The notes under the pieces: model-generated
Database searches by the model: none
What the model saw: only the letters and a program-made list of their open reading frames with translations
What the model was told of the DNA's origin: nothing
Shown: positions 45,396 through 55,077 of the stretch, piece after piece
Position numbering within the stretch: position 1 is the stretch's first letter
Layout of the letters: every line of letters starts with the position of its first letter
Position numbers and translations under genes: made by a program
Source of the DNA: CAZBSE01 sp964494385
GTDB lineage: Bacteria > Actinomycetota > Humimicrobiia > Humimicrobiales > Humimicrobiaceae
Reading direction: 5' to 3'
NCBI GenBank assembly: GCA_964494385.1
Contig: CAZBSE010000003.1
Coordinates: 28,850-92,849, forward strand
Length of the DNA: 64,000 nucleotides

Positions 45396-46571
45396 TTAAT
45401 CTTTTAGGGGATAGGCAGTGACCATGATATCATCTCCCACCCTCTTTATGTTTCCAAACCTTAAAATATTGCAGCCGGCTACCTTCTTTATTCCCAGGTT
45501 ACCGAACATATTAAAACTTCCGCCGCCCCCAATAATTTTGGGAGCCAGGAAGAATATAAACTTATCGATTAAATTTCTCTTCAGGAAAGAGGTCAGCAGA
45601 GTTGGGCCGCATTCCAGAAGAATCGAAGTTATTTCATATTTTTTATACAGAGTTTTAAGCACTGTCAGGATATCCAGCCCGGTAGTCCCTTCAGGATCTT
45701 TTATAACCGGAAGTACATCAACGTCAGCCATTTTAAGTTTATTGATTTTTCCGGCAAGTCCCGGTGAGGGTTTTTGTTTAGAAAAAATAATGGTTTTTAC
45801 CATGGCCGAAGTTCTTATAATATTGGAGTTAAGGCTTATCTTTAAACTGCTGTCAAGAACTACCCTGTAAAATTTTCGAATGCTGTTTTTAACAGAAGTA
45901 TTTTCTAGGTTGTTTCTGGGAAAAAGATAAGGATTGTCAGACATTACCGTATTTATCCCTGTTAGTATACATTTATATTCTTTCCGGATGCTTTGGACCT
46001 TCATTCTTGATTTATCTGATGTTATCCACCCGGAATCAGAAGCCGATGCTGCTATTTTGCCGTCAATACTTGAGGCAATTTTACACAATATAAAAGGAAC
46101 ACCCGTTTTTATGTGTTTAAAAAAGATTTCATTTTGAAGCTTTATTTTGTCTTCCAGGAGTCCTGTCCTTGTTTTTATCCCTGCTTTTTTTAATATCTCT
46201 ACCCCCCTGCCGTTGACTCTGGGATTGGGATCTATGCATCCGATAACAACCTCCTTAAATCTGTGCTTTATTATCTCATTTACGCAGGGGGGTGTTCTTC
46301 CCCTGAATGTACAGGGCTCAATAGTCACATAAATAGTGGAGCCCTCCAGCGGCTGTCCGGAATTTTTTATGGCTTCCGTTTCTGCATGGGGCAGTCCTGC
46401 CTGCCTGTGATAGCCCGAAGATATTATCTTTCCGTTCTTTACAATAACCGCACCCACCATGGGATTGGGTCCGGTATTTCCTTTTCCTTTCCCGGCAAGT
46501 TTTATGGCAAGCCCCATATACCTCTTGTCCTCACCTGTAAAACGGCTATTGTTTTTATCCGATTTGTTCAT
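45396..46571 (-). CDS. ribD: bifunctional deaminase/reductase of riboflavin synthesis
   Basis: The 391-residue product has an N-terminal cytidine-deaminase-like domain with zinc motifs HAETEAI and PCTFRGRTPPC. The C-terminal reductase domain has ASSIDGKIAASASDSGWITSD, VVLDSSLKI and ECGPTLLTSFL. It is the first gene of the rib operon and is preceded by an FMN riboswitch with a terminator. Confidence 0.95.
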   Translation of the reverse strand: MNKSDKNNSRFTGEDKRYMGLAIKLAGKGKGNTGPNPMVGAVIVKNGKIISSGYHRQAGLPHAETEAIKNSGQPLEGSTIYVTIEPCTFRGRTPPCVNEIIKHRFKEVVIGCIDPNPRVNGRGVEILKKAGIKTRTGLLEDKIKLQNEIFFKHIKTGVPFILCKIASSIDGKIAASASDSGWITSDKSRMKVQSIRKEYKCILTGINTVMSDNPYLFPRNNLENTSVKNSIRKFYRVVLDSSLKISLNSNIIRTSAMVKTIIFSKQKPSPGLAGKINKLKMADVDVLPVIKDPEGTTGLDILTVLKTLYKKYEITSILLECGPTLLTSFLKRNLIDKFIFFLAPKIIGGGGSFNMFGNLGIKKVAGCNILRFGNIKRVGDDIMVTAYPLKD

Positions 46572-46586
46572 TTTTTATATATGTTT

Positions 46587-46622
46587 TTACAAAATAAAAA
46601 GCCACGGAGAAAATCCATGGCT
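46587..46622 (-). terminator. FMN-riboswitch-controlled terminator ahead of ribD
   Basis: On the minus strand AGCCATGG pairs with CCGTGGCT (one G-U pair; plus 46615-46622 with 46600-46607). It is followed by a T run (TTTTTATTTT). The loop side contains AUUUUCUCC (46606-46614). This can pair nine for nine with GGAGAAAAU at the 3' side of the riboswitch P1 stem (46642-46650), giving an antiterminator. Confidence 0.8.
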
Positions 46623-46640
46623 TGCTATAAAAAAGTCAAA

Positions 46641-46759
46641 AATTTTCTCCTATCCAGACTATTACTGTCGGTCCTAGGATTTCACTAGGTCAACCTGTAT
46701 TATAACAGGGTTGCGGACTTTAACCGCCGGTAGGGAATTTCACCCATCCTCGAAAATTC
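46641..46759 (-). promoter_or_regulatory. FMN riboswitch (RFN element) controlling the rib operon
   Basis: The minus strand carries the conserved RFN segments in order: AGGATGGGTGAAATTCCCTA, CCGGCGGT, AGTCCGC, GACCGACAGT and AGTCTGGAT, closed by a P1 stem of GAATTTTC with GAAAATTT. Binding of FMN would stabilise P1 and leave the downstream terminator free, stopping transcription of ribD-ribE-ribBA-ribH. Confidence 0.93.
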
Positions 46760-46803
46760 ACCTGAAATTAAAGAATTTCAAAAAATCAATAAAATACATG
46801 TAG

Positions 46804-46832
46804 AATATACTAAAATTAATTTAAAATGCCAA
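46804..46832 (-). promoter_or_regulatory. rib operon promoter
   Basis: On the minus strand TTGGCA (plus 46827-46832) and TATATT (plus 46804-46809) are separated by exactly 17 bases. This puts the start just upstream of the riboswitch, giving a leader of about 225 bases. Confidence 0.65.
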
Positions 46833-46883
46833 GCTTTTTCTATAACAGTGTCGAACTGCCCGGGAAGCGGTTCAGCTGTGTGT

Positions 46884-46894
46884 GGGGGGGGGGG
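46884..46894 (+). repeat. run of eleven G residues in the rib-rpe intergenic region
   Basis: Eleven consecutive G residues stand out in AT-rich sequence, upstream of both the rib promoter (minus strand) and the rpe promoter (plus strand). It could vary in length by slippage, or be a place where the assembly is uncertain. Confidence 0.8.
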
Positions 46895-46956
46895 CGATAA
46901 AAAAACAGAAGTGGTAAAAATTAATTTTTCCAAACTTAAAAAATAAAGTAAGTTTA

Positions 46957-46965
46957 TGTTATAAT
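46957..46965 (+). promoter_or_regulatory. extended -10 promoter of rpe
   Basis: TGTTATAAT (TG, one base, TATAAT) lies 37 bases ahead of the rpe start. No good -35 is seen, as expected for an extended -10 promoter. Confidence 0.5.
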
Positions 46966-47001
46966 TTATAAAACAGCTTGCATGCAGGGCAAAGGGAGTA
47001 A

Positions 47002-47709
47002 ATGGCAGTCAAAGATAAGAATATAAAAATTTCCGCCTCTATTCTAAATAGCAGTTTTATAAATCTGGGCAGTGATATAAAGGAACTGGAAAAAGCAGGA
47101 GCCGATATGCTGCATCTGGATATTATGGACGGCAGATTTGTTCCCAATATAACTATAGGTCCTCCTATTATAAAAAGCATAAGGGGGAAAACCAGCCTGT
47201 TTTTGGATGTACATCTTATGATTAAAAATCCAGACAGGCTACTTGATAGTTTTATAGAAAGCGGAGCGGACCTTATAAATGTTCATGCCGAGGAGTGTCC
47301 TCATCTGGACCAGACATTAAATCATATAAAGAAAGCGGGCAGGAAAGCTGCAGTTGCTTTAAATCCTTCTACGCCCTTATGTTCCATAGAAAACGTCCTG
47401 GGGCTTGTTGATATGGTACTGATCCTTACAGTTAACCCCGGTTTTGGAGGCCAGAAATTTATATATGATATGGTTTATAAAATAAGGAAATTAAAGGAAA
47501 TGATTGATAAATACAGAAGCATTTCTTCTAATTTAAAGAAAAATATCGATATCCAGGTGGATGGTGGAATTAATATAGATACTGCCCCGGCGGTTGTCCG
47601 GGCGGGAGCAAATATATTGGTAGTAGGTTCAGCTATTTACAAGTCGGGTGATCCATCGGGATATATAAAAAAAATAAGACACAGAATTTCAACGGTAGGG
47701 TCGGTCTAA
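47002..47709 (+). CDS. rpe: ribulose-phosphate 3-epimerase
   Basis: The 235-residue TIM-barrel enzyme interconverts ribulose- and xylulose-5-phosphate. It shows SASILNSSF, LHLDIMDGRFVPNIT (metal His/Asp), VHLMIKNP, ALNPSTPL, VNPGFGGQKF and IQVDGGINIDTAP, all at the expected places. It has a good ribosome binding site (AAAGGGAG). It is single, with no pentose-phosphate partner nearby. Confidence 0.95.
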   Translation: MAVKDKNIKISASILNSSFINLGSDIKELEKAGADMLHLDIMDGRFVPNITIGPPIIKSIRGKTSLFLDVHLMIKNPDRLLDSFIESGADLINVHAEECPHLDQTLNHIKKAGRKAAVALNPSTPLCSIENVLGLVDMVLILTVNPGFGGQKFIYDMVYKIRKLKEMIDKYRSISSNLKKNIDIQVDGGINIDTAPAVVRAGANILVVGSAIYKSGDPSGYIKKIRHRISTVGSV

Positions 47710-47764
47710 TTTATAATGTTTTATTAATAATATAAGAATCTTCAATTAAAAAGGGGTAGTACGG

Positions 47765-48976
47765 ATGAAAAAGTTTTTAATTTTCATGATAGCGGCTATG
47801 ATATCTTTCTTCTTATTTGCTGCACCTATTTTTGCTTTTACCCAGGAGAATGACAGCGAAGTAAGCATAACTGCCGACGCAGATGATGATGTTTATGCTT
47901 TCGGAACAAATGTAACTTTAACTGCCGATGTCGACGGGGACCTAATTGCTGCAGGCGGAAGAGTAAATATTGACGGAGATATCTCAGGCGATTTGATAGC
48001 TGCAGGCGGGTATTTGAACTTGAATGGAGATGTGGGCGATGATGCCAGAGTCACCGGCGGTATGATTAATATTGATGGCGAGGTAAATGACGATTTAATA
48101 GTAGTGGGGGGACAGATAACCCTTGGCAGCAGCGTATTGGTCGGAGGAGATCTGGTTGTAAGCGGAGGGACCATAGAAGTAAATGGAGAGATAGACGGAG
48201 ATGCAGTATTGAGCGGAGGAAGTATTAATATTTCAGGAAAGATTAACGGCAATTTAAATATAGAAAGTGTTGGAAGTCTTACAATTGCCAATGGTTCCGA
48301 AATCACAGGTGATGTTACATATAACTCGGCCAGTAAGGCAGATATATCGGATAATGCAATAATAGGCGGTGAGATAAAGGCTACTATTATAGAAAAAACC
48401 GGGGCAGCAGAACTTACAAAAAGAGCTCCACTGGCTTTTATTACCGCAACGTATTATGGAAGTAAGGCAATTTCATTTATAAGTCTTTTTATTCTTGGAA
48501 TAATACTTATTTGCGCAATTCCCGTGGTGTTCAATAAATTTAATGAAAGAATGAGAACCACGCCGGGAAGATGTGTGGGTGCAGGGGCCATAATGCTGTT
48601 CGGGACGCCTATAGGATTATTGGTTCTGGCTGTAATCTCTGTAATACTTTTTATTACCGTAATCGGTGCGGGACTGGGAGTCATAGCTCTTACATCAAAC
48701 TTTATATTAACTATAATATATGCGCTGCTTATATACATTAGTACCGTATTTTTATCTTTCTTTATAGGCAGGATGATACTTTACAAAACAAGCTTGAATA
48801 TGGATAAATACGGCTGGAAGGTTTTAGCCTATCTGATAGGCCTGGTTATAATAGTAGCTGTGTACAGTATTCCATTTATCGGCTGGGTGTTTAAACTGGC
48901 AGGAACACTTTTTGGGTTTGGCGGATTGATGCTGGTTATAAAAGACTGGCTGACGGGATTGGGAAAAAATAAATAA
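47765..48976 (+). CDS. secreted polymer-forming (bactofilin-like repeat) membrane protein
   Basis: The 403-residue product has a signal peptide (about 1-25). A beta-helical region follows (about 30-210) made of repeats of the type DLIAAGGRVNIDGDISG, as in polymer-forming cytoskeletal domains. The C-terminal region has about four membrane helices (about 230-395). The repeats would lie outside the cell and could polymerise on the surface. It is followed by a bidirectional terminator. The cellular role is not known. Confidence 0.78.
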   Translation: MKKFLIFMIAAMISFFLFAAPIFAFTQENDSEVSITADADDDVYAFGTNVTLTADVDGDLIAAGGRVNIDGDISGDLIAAGGYLNLNGDVGDDARVTGGMINIDGEVNDDLIVVGGQITLGSSVLVGGDLVVSGGTIEVNGEIDGDAVLSGGSINISGKINGNLNIESVGSLTIANGSEITGDVTYNSASKADISDNAIIGGEIKATIIEKTGAAELTKRAPLAFITATYYGSKAISFISLFILGIILICAIPVVFNKFNERMRTTPGRCVGAGAIMLFGTPIGLLVLAVISVILFITVIGAGLGVIALTSNFILTIIYALLIYISTVFLSFFIGRMILYKTSLNMDKYGWKVLAYLIGLVIIVAVYSIPFIGWVFKLAGTLFGFGGLMLVIKDWLTGLGKNK

Positions 48977-49055
48977 CACTGTTTCCTTTTGATTTCAGCC
49001 TGACTTATTGACAGTGAGTAAAATAGGACAGCGGATCAGGGTATAATGACGGTAA

Positions 49056-49092
49056 AAAAATAGCCCTACCGTTTTGATAGGACTATTTTTTA
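49056..49092. terminator. bidirectional terminator between the polymer-forming gene and ferredoxin
   Basis: An 11-bp inverted repeat with one mismatch (49058-49068 with 49078-49088) is flanked by an A run on the left and a T run on the right. It can therefore serve both converging genes. Confidence 0.75.
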
Positions 49093-49113
49093 ATTGAAGG
49101 TTTTTAATATAGA

Positions 49114-49305
49114 TTAATCAGCTGATATAGCTTCGGTTGGGCAGCTTTCAACTGCTTCTTCGATGCATTCTTCATCGTTTTCTTCATAATCTTTTTTAAT
49201 AACTTCCGCTATATCTTCATCTTCATTTAATTTAAAAATATCAGGACATGTTTCTTCACACAAACCGCATCCCGTGCAGAGATCTTTGTCAATTTTTACT
49301 TTCAT
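49114..49305 (-). CDS. ferredoxin, single 4Fe-4S type
   Basis: The 63-residue acidic protein has CTGCGLCEETCP at residues 10-21 and a distant Cys in VESCPTEAI, together four ligands of one 4Fe-4S cluster, plus one extra Cys (EECIEE). It is like the monocluster ferredoxins of Thermotoga and Clostridia. It could be a donor to the NuoI-like subunit, but nothing in the position shows that. Confidence 0.92.
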   Translation of the reverse strand: MKVKIDKDLCTGCGLCEETCPDIFKLNEDEDIAEVIKKDYEENDEECIEEAVESCPTEAISAD

Positions 49306-49517
49306 TGATTTCCTTTCCGTTTTTTATTTTTCTTTCAAAATATTGTTATGTAATATACAAAATTTTTTTTTCTATTTCAATAAAAATTTTTTTACAGCCT
49401 GAAATGCTCTTGGCCGGCAGGGGGGGGTTTGTTGAACAGCGGAAATAGAATTGCTATTATATTTTAATTGATTTATGGGTATAATTTTAAGAAATTTAAA
49501 GTATTGGTAATTACAGC

Positions 49518-50102
49518 ATGAAAACCTTTATAGTTAAAAGCTTGCCCAGGGAATTTTACCACAGAGATACTTCTAAGGTAGCCAGGGAATTGCTTGGGAA
49601 GGCACTGGTGAAATTTAAAGGGCCGGAAATGGTAGGGGGAATAATTACAGAGACAGAAGCCTATTATGGCCGGGATGATCCTGCCAGTCATGCTTTTGGC
49701 GGAAAAACGCCCAGAAGTAAGATAATGTTTGGAATGCCTGGCACTGCTTATGTTTATCTATGTTACGGGATGTATTATTTGTTAAATGTCGTAACCGAAC
49801 CAAAAGAAATACCGGGCGCAGTACTGATAAGAGTGCTAAAACCGCTGTGGGGCATAGGTACCATGAAGGAGAGAAGGAATACTGACCAGAAAAGCAGTCT
49901 TGCAGACGGGCCGGGAAAATTAACCACAGCAATAGGTATAAACAAACAGGATAACGGGGTTGATATAGTAACAGGAGAAAACGGATTATATATATCTGAT
50001 TATAAAAAAGGGAAAAACAGCTTGAGAATAGCTGTAACAGGCAGGATCGGGATTAAAAAAGGTGAGGACAGAATGCTCAGGTTTTTAATCAGCAGTGAAT
50101 AA
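49518..50102 (+). CDS. 3-methyladenine DNA glycosylase (AAG/MPG family)
   Basis: The 194-residue product shows the AAG-family motifs: ARELLGKALV, IITETEAYYGRDDPASHAFGGKTPRSKIMFG (with the catalytic Glu), GTAYVYLCYGMYYLLNVV, GAVLIRVLKP and DGPGKLTTAIGI. It removes alkylated purines from DNA. The start is an ATG without a strong ribosome binding site. Confidence 0.93.
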   Translation: MKTFIVKSLPREFYHRDTSKVARELLGKALVKFKGPEMVGGIITETEAYYGRDDPASHAFGGKTPRSKIMFGMPGTAYVYLCYGMYYLLNVVTEPKEIPGAVLIRVLKPLWGIGTMKERRNTDQKSSLADGPGKLTTAIGINKQDNGVDIVTGENGLYISDYKKGKNSLRIAVTGRIGIKKGEDRMLRFLISSE

Positions 50103-50185
50103 ATATAGTTTCTAATATATTCAATATGTTATATTATTTAGTTAGTTTAGCATCGGAATAGGCAGTTGTTATTTAAATTATAAAT

Positions 50186-50602
50186 ATGATGGATTTAAAA
50201 AAATTAAATAGTTTACCGGTTATTACCAGAAGAATGTATCTAATCAAGAACACATGTGAGCTAACAAACATTGATCTGGAGTATTTATTTGGTCTTATGG
50301 ATTTATATAACAGAAAAAATAGTGGGAAATGGTTCTGGCAGAAAGCGGTTTTTACGGGAATGATTAAGGAAAACTATGATAATTTTAATACTGCCATAGA
50401 TAAAATATTAAAGTGTTTAAAGCAGGCTGATGATAAGGAGATCGAAAAACAGATAAAATCTGCTGCTGGTATACTGGAAAAGTTTCTGACCAGTATCGAA
50501 TATAATTGTAATGTCAGGCGAAAGAATGATTTTAAGTACGTAAAGGGATTTTTAAGCAAGAATTTAAAAGACCTGATTGACGATAGTATGAGTAGATTGT
50601 GA
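50186..50602 (+). CDS. hypothetical helical protein
   Basis: The 138-residue product is charged and predicted all-helical, with no membrane segment or signal. I do not recognise a family. It lies between mpg and a convergent TPR gene whose stop is 13 bases away. The ribosome binding site is weak. It may be a lineage-specific protein. Confidence 0.55.
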   Translation: MMDLKKLNSLPVITRRMYLIKNTCELTNIDLEYLFGLMDLYNRKNSGKWFWQKAVFTGMIKENYDNFNTAIDKILKCLKQADDKEIEKQIKSAAGILEKFLTSIEYNCNVRRKNDFKYVKGFLSKNLKDLIDDSMSRL

Positions 50603-50615
50603 TAATATTTTCATT

Positions 50616-52022
50616 TTAATCAGAGACGGAGTATTCCTCTCTATACATCTGTCCTTCCTCATAAGTCACTATTCCATAATAAGGCAGAATATCCGGGCTA
50701 TCCAGTTCTATTGCAGCACGATACATACCCGCACTTATTTCTGTTTCTTCAGTTGTAGAATTTTTTTCAGCTCTTATTATTTTAGATTCTGGTCCCTTTA
50801 AGTATAAAATAAGGTCAAATTCGGTATTATTTTCAATTATCAGCACGCTATTTTCCTGGCCCCATATTTTTCGTATAGGAACGGATGCTATAAGTTCATT
50901 ATGATTTAAAGAAGTTATCAGATCAATTTTAGAATCAATGAGCAGCGGATTGATTTCTTCCTCCAACTCCGGATTATATCTAACGATGATTTCATAAAGG
51001 AACACCGCCTTTTTATAATTGCCGGAGGAATATTTATCTTCTGCAATACTCTTAAGGGCGGCCGGCTGTATATTAGAGAAGATTTTTCTTATTTTATATT
51101 CCGGTATTTCGTTATAATAGCTATCTTCTATTCCCAGGTCCATGATGTTTAAAAATTCTTCAGCACCTTCCTCCATATAATCAATACTGCCAGCCAGTTC
51201 CACCGCATGGTTAATATAAGTATTAAATAAAAGGATGCCGGCAGAGTTAAAGAATTCACTATCCTTATGCTCATTGATTATTTTCTTAAGCGCTTCTATA
51301 GATTTTTCCCAATTTTCATTTTCATTAAAACTCAATGCTGCATCATATAAGTATTCGGGGATCTTATAAACAGCTATGAAAGCCTCATTTGTATCAGGAA
51401 AACCGTTCTTGATTCCTTCAAGCACTTTAACCGCATCCATATAACTTTCACCCGATTCATTATATTTCTCATTGTCATAGTAATTCTTGGCCAGTTTTGA
51501 ATAACTGTCTTCAAGAATATTTTTTATTTCCAGGTCATCTTCACTTACTGTTTCGGAATCCATAGCTGCTTGGAGGCTTTCAATTGCATCCGGATAATTA
51601 CCATTTAAATAATAAGCAAATGAAATATTTTTAAGTGCACTGTCTGCAAATCTGCTATTGGGATAATTCTCCAGAAGTGTATCATAGTAATTTATTGACT
51701 GGGAATAGTCCTCATTGTCATAACTTTTTTGGGCATTACCTGCAAGTGCCGAGGGGCCAAAGATATTTGATAGTATGAGTCCGGCAATAGAGAGAAGGAA
51801 GAATATGATGAAAAAAGAACTGCCTTTTGTTCTTCTTATAAAATTAAAAATAATAAGAATTAGGCTTATTATAACCACGGGGATGCTGACAAATGGCAGT
51901 ATATCCCAGAACCTTCCCTTGTCTATATAAACAAGGTAACCCATACCTATAGTAATTATTATAAAAAGTATTATAAAAAAAATGGAAGTGGGACCAATTT
52001 TACTTCTTTTATATATATACAT
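50616..52022 (-). CDS. membrane-anchored TPR-repeat protein
   Basis: The 468-residue product has three N-terminal membrane helices (about 12-33, 41-64, 69-90). A large extracellular region with TPR-like repeats follows (SYDNEDYSQSINYYDTLLENYPNSRFADSALK; ALSFNENENWEKSIEALKKII; KYSSGNYKKAVFLYEII), and then a C-terminal beta-rich segment (about 390-468). It is acidic. TPR arrays of this kind mediate protein contact in envelope complexes. No partner is evident from the neighbours. Confidence 0.78.
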   Translation of the reverse strand: MYIYKRSKIGPTSIFFIILFIIITIGMGYLVYIDKGRFWDILPFVSIPVVIISLILIIFNFIRRTKGSSFFIIFFLLSIAGLILSNIFGPSALAGNAQKSYDNEDYSQSINYYDTLLENYPNSRFADSALKNISFAYYLNGNYPDAIESLQAAMDSETVSEDDLEIKNILEDSYSKLAKNYYDNEKYNESGESYMDAVKVLEGIKNGFPDTNEAFIAVYKIPEYLYDAALSFNENENWEKSIEALKKIINEHKDSEFFNSAGILLFNTYINHAVELAGSIDYMEEGAEEFLNIMDLGIEDSYYNEIPEYKIRKIFSNIQPAALKSIAEDKYSSGNYKKAVFLYEIIVRYNPELEEEINPLLIDSKIDLITSLNHNELIASVPIRKIWGQENSVLIIENNTEFDLILYLKGPESKIIRAEKNSTTEETEISAGMYRAAIELDSPDILPYYGIVTYEEGQMYREEYSVSD

Positions 52023-52189
52023 AATTTTAATCTTTTAGCGATAATTTTAAAATATTAACATAAAAATTGATTATTAAAAACAAAGATTATAATATTCTGG
52101 AAATGTATAATTACTATATCCAAAAGTTATGTATATAAAAGTTATATACATATGTATTAATGTTTTCTATAATATTGGAGAGAAGTACT

Positions 52190-52669
52190 TTAAAATGCGA
52201 ACGGCAGCCAATTTTTTGATTTTTTTAATTCCATTACGAGAGTATCCCAGAATTTCCCATTGTAAAAGTGGTCCTTTTTCTGGACCCGGATAGTTTTAAA
52301 CCCGCATCTTTTGTATACTTTTATTGCTCTATGGTTGTATTTATAAACGTTCAGCACAATACTTGTAAGGTTAAGGCAGGATAATGCAAAATTTACAGAA
52401 CTCCTGATTGCATCCGAACCATAACCTTTGTTCCAGTAGTTCTTTTCACCGATTAAGATACCAAGCTCACAGATTCCTTTCTCGCGGTCTATTTTATGAA
52501 GAGCACAATTACCAATATAAAAGTTAGTATCTATATCTTCAATAGCAAAGACTATGTCGTTTTGAGAACTCTGGATGTGTTCAAACCAATTGAGTTCCTG
52601 TTCTTCGGTATAGTCACGAAAATCCTGGCTGAGGTACATATTGATAGAAGAATCTTTTAACCATATCAA
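52190..52669 (-). CDS. GNAT-family N-acetyltransferase (RimJ/RimL type)
   Basis: The product shows the GNAT core: the ELGILIGEKNYWNKGYGSDAIRSSVNFAL acetyl-CoA loop and LNVYKYNHRAIKVYKRCGFK. The first standard start, TTG 52669, cuts the family N-terminus. The same frame is open upstream and encodes ILRILKKGDLKKCLIWLKD. An AGGAGG run (about 52756-52761) precedes an ATA at 52744-52742, giving a likely N-terminus of (M)SLPKKIFGKK. Substrates could be a protein N-terminus or an amino sugar. Confidence 0.82.
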   Translation of the reverse strand: MIWLKDSSINMYLSQDFRDYTEEQELNWFEHIQSSQNDIVFAIEDIDTNFYIGNCALHKIDREKGICELGILIGEKNYWNKGYGSDAIRSSVNFALSCLNLTSIVLNVYKYNHRAIKVYKRCGFKTIRVQKKDHFYNGKFWDTLVMELKKSKNWLPFAF

Positions 52670-52787
52670 ACATTTTTTAAGATCACCTTTTTTTAGTATC
52701 CTCAGGATTGTTTTTTTACCAAAAATTTTCTTTGGTAGAGATATTTTAAATTTTTCCTCCTCCGCGAGTCAGCTTATTTATAACTCT

Positions 52788-53552
52788 TTATTTTTTGCTC
52801 AGTTTATTTACAAAGGCTTCAATAAGATTGACTGGAACAGGGAATACAATGGTTGAGTTCTGCTCTGTTCCTATTTCTTTTAGGGTTTGGAGAAAACGAA
52901 GCTGTACCGAAACCGGATGTTTGCTCAGTACCCTTGCCGCTTCGGATAATCTTTCGGAAGCCTGATATTCTCCCTCCGCATTTATTACTTTTGCTCTTCT
53001 CTCTCTTTCGGCTTCGGCCTGCCTTGCGAATGCACGCTGTATGGTCTGCGGTAATTCGACATCTTTGATTTCGACAGTTGAAACTTTTATCCCCCAGGGA
53101 TCTGTTTGTTCGTCTATTATTTTTTGAAGCTCCTGGTTGATTTTTTCTCTTCTGGCAAGTAGATCATCCAGTTCTGCCTGGCCCAGTATGCTTCTTAGTG
53201 TAGTCTGAGCTATTTGTGATGTTGCCACCATATACCTTTCGATTTTTACCACACTTTTAGCGGGATCCATTACCCTGAAATAGACCACTGCGTTTACTTT
53301 CACCGGGACATTATCTCTGGTAATAACATCCTGCGGCGGGACATCCATGGTAACGGTTCTCAGATCAACTTTAATCATCTTGTCCACAAAAGGTATTATC
53401 AGGAATATACCGGGTCCCTTTGTTCTCTTTAATCTTCCGAATCTGAATATTACACCCCTTTCATACTCTTTTAGAATTTTAATGGCGGAAACCACAAGTA
53501 TAAACAGAATGATTGCGCCAAAGACAGCTCCTACTATAGGACCGATTAACAT
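52788..53552 (-). CDS. slipin/stomatin-like SPFH protein
   Basis: The 254-residue product has an N-terminal membrane segment and a Band 7 domain with the slipin signature ([72 protein letters not shown]). It forms a pair with the upstream nfeD gene one base away, as in many bacteria and archaea. NfeD proteases can cleave the C-terminal hydrophobic segment of such slipins (known for Pyrococcus). Confidence 0.93.
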   Translation of the reverse strand: MLIGPIVGAVFGAIILFILVVSAIKILKEYERGVIFRFGRLKRTKGPGIFLIIPFVDKMIKVDLRTVTMDVPPQDVITRDNVPVKVNAVVYFRVMDPAKSVVKIERYMVATSQIAQTTLRSILGQAELDDLLARREKINQELQKIIDEQTDPWGIKVSTVEIKDVELPQTIQRAFARQAEAERERRAKVINAEGEYQASERLSEAARVLSKHPVSVQLRFLQTLKEIGTEQNSTIVFPVPVNLIEAFVNKLSKK

Positions 53553-53553
53553 T

Positions 53554-54939
53554 TTAACCTCCTTTTTTATTGCTTTGCTTGTTTAATATTTTTACGGTCA
53601 GGGTTAAACCTTCTAACGATATTATTTTAACTTCCTGGCCTTTTTTTATTTTTTTGCCATTCACGGATACTGCCGTCCAGATTTCCCCGTCTACTTTAAC
53701 CAGCCCTTTCGGATCCAGATCCTGACAAACTACCGCTGCTTCTCCGATGATCCCTGATTTGCCGGTAACCGGTTTTAATCTATGGACCTTATAGGTTGCT
53801 CTTATTACTATAATCAAAAATCCGGATATTACAACCGAAGCACTGATTATAAGGCTTGTGGCTATTTTAAGATAGGGGGCATCGGTGTTAATTAATAAAA
53901 ATGACCCTATGATAAGAGAGGCCACTCCCGCTATTGAAAGTGCTCCGCCCAGGCCGAGCACTACATCCAGAATAAATAAAATTATAGCCAGGATTATGAG
54001 GGCCAGACCGGCATAATTTATGGGAAGAATGCTGAATGCATAAAATCCCAGGATTATAAACAGGACACCAATTGCACCGGAAACACCCAGACCAGGCTGA
54101 GAGAATTCATAGATTATTCCAAATATACCTATGATGAATAATATATATGCAATATTGGGATTTACAATAATATGGAGAAACCGTGAAATAAAATTCATTT
54201 CTATTTTTTCAGTAACGGCAGTCTTTCCGCTTACAAGGAAAGTCTTTCCTAATTTTTCTATGAATTTTCCATCTATTTTCTCAAGTAAATCTTCTACATC
54301 AAAAGCGGTAATATCTATTACTCCCAGGTCCAGCGCTTCGGCTGCAGTAATAGAAACACTTTCTCTAACTGCTTTTTCTGCCCAATCGGCATTACGGCTT
54401 CTGGCTTCGGCAAGATTTTTTATAAAAGAGACCGAGTCATTGGTTACTTTTTCCATCATATCTTCGGATATCTGCTCACCGCCCAGATTTACCGGATGGG
54501 CGGCTCCAATACTGGTGGACGGCCCCATTGCAGCTATATCACCGGCATAGGTTATAAATACTCCAGCTGAAGCGGCTCTGGCACCATCAGGGTAAACAAA
54601 GATTATGACCGGGATATCCGTATTTAATATATCGATTATGATTTCTCTCATGGATGTTTCGAGCCCGCCCGGTGTATCCATTAGTATTATGAGGCCATAA
54701 CCGGAATCAAGGGATTTTTTTAAACATTTGCCTATATGATTGGACATGGGGGGATCTATGGTATCCTTAATCTCGCATATATAGAAATTATTTATTTCAG
54801 TGTACTCTTTGCCGTTATCACCGCTGGTTTCATCCTGCCCCGGGCCATTGGCTGATGCGGTTAAAAAAAATAGGGTAATAAATATAAATATGATTAAAGA
54901 TTTACTGATATATGTTCGCTTGAATGTCAGGTAATCCAC
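53554..54939 (-). CDS. NfeD-type membrane serine protease
   Basis: The 461-residue product has a signal peptide and then a ClpP-like protease domain (about 45-240). The catalytic Ser lies in [11 protein letters not shown], the oxyanion region in [13 protein letters not shown] and the candidate Lys further on in the [15 protein letters not shown] helix. Four to five membrane helices follow, then a C-terminal NfeD OB-fold ([32 protein letters not shown]). It acts with the slipin gene next to it. Confidence 0.92.
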   Translation of the reverse strand: MDYLTFKRTYISKSLIIFIFITLFFLTASANGPGQDETSGDNGKEYTEINNFYICEIKDTIDPPMSNHIGKCLKKSLDSGYGLIILMDTPGGLETSMREIIIDILNTDIPVIIFVYPDGARAASAGVFITYAGDIAAMGPSTSIGAAHPVNLGGEQISEDMMEKVTNDSVSFIKNLAEARSRNADWAEKAVRESVSITAAEALDLGVIDITAFDVEDLLEKIDGKFIEKLGKTFLVSGKTAVTEKIEMNFISRFLHIIVNPNIAYILFIIGIFGIIYEFSQPGLGVSGAIGVLFIILGFYAFSILPINYAGLALIILAIILFILDVVLGLGGALSIAGVASLIIGSFLLINTDAPYLKIATSLIISASVVISGFLIIVIRATYKVHRLKPVTGKSGIIGEAAVVCQDLDPKGLVKVDGEIWTAVSVNGKKIKKGQEVKIISLEGLTLTVKILNKQSNKKGG

Positions 54940-55077
54940 TTTATGTCGTTATTGGTTGAATAAAAATTTTTTTTACCATATCATTATACTACAAAGCGGT
55001 AAAAAGGTTTGAGTATTTACGGTTAAATATTAAAATTTGAATGCTATCAGCAAGTTTATAATAAATAAGGAGTAGAA

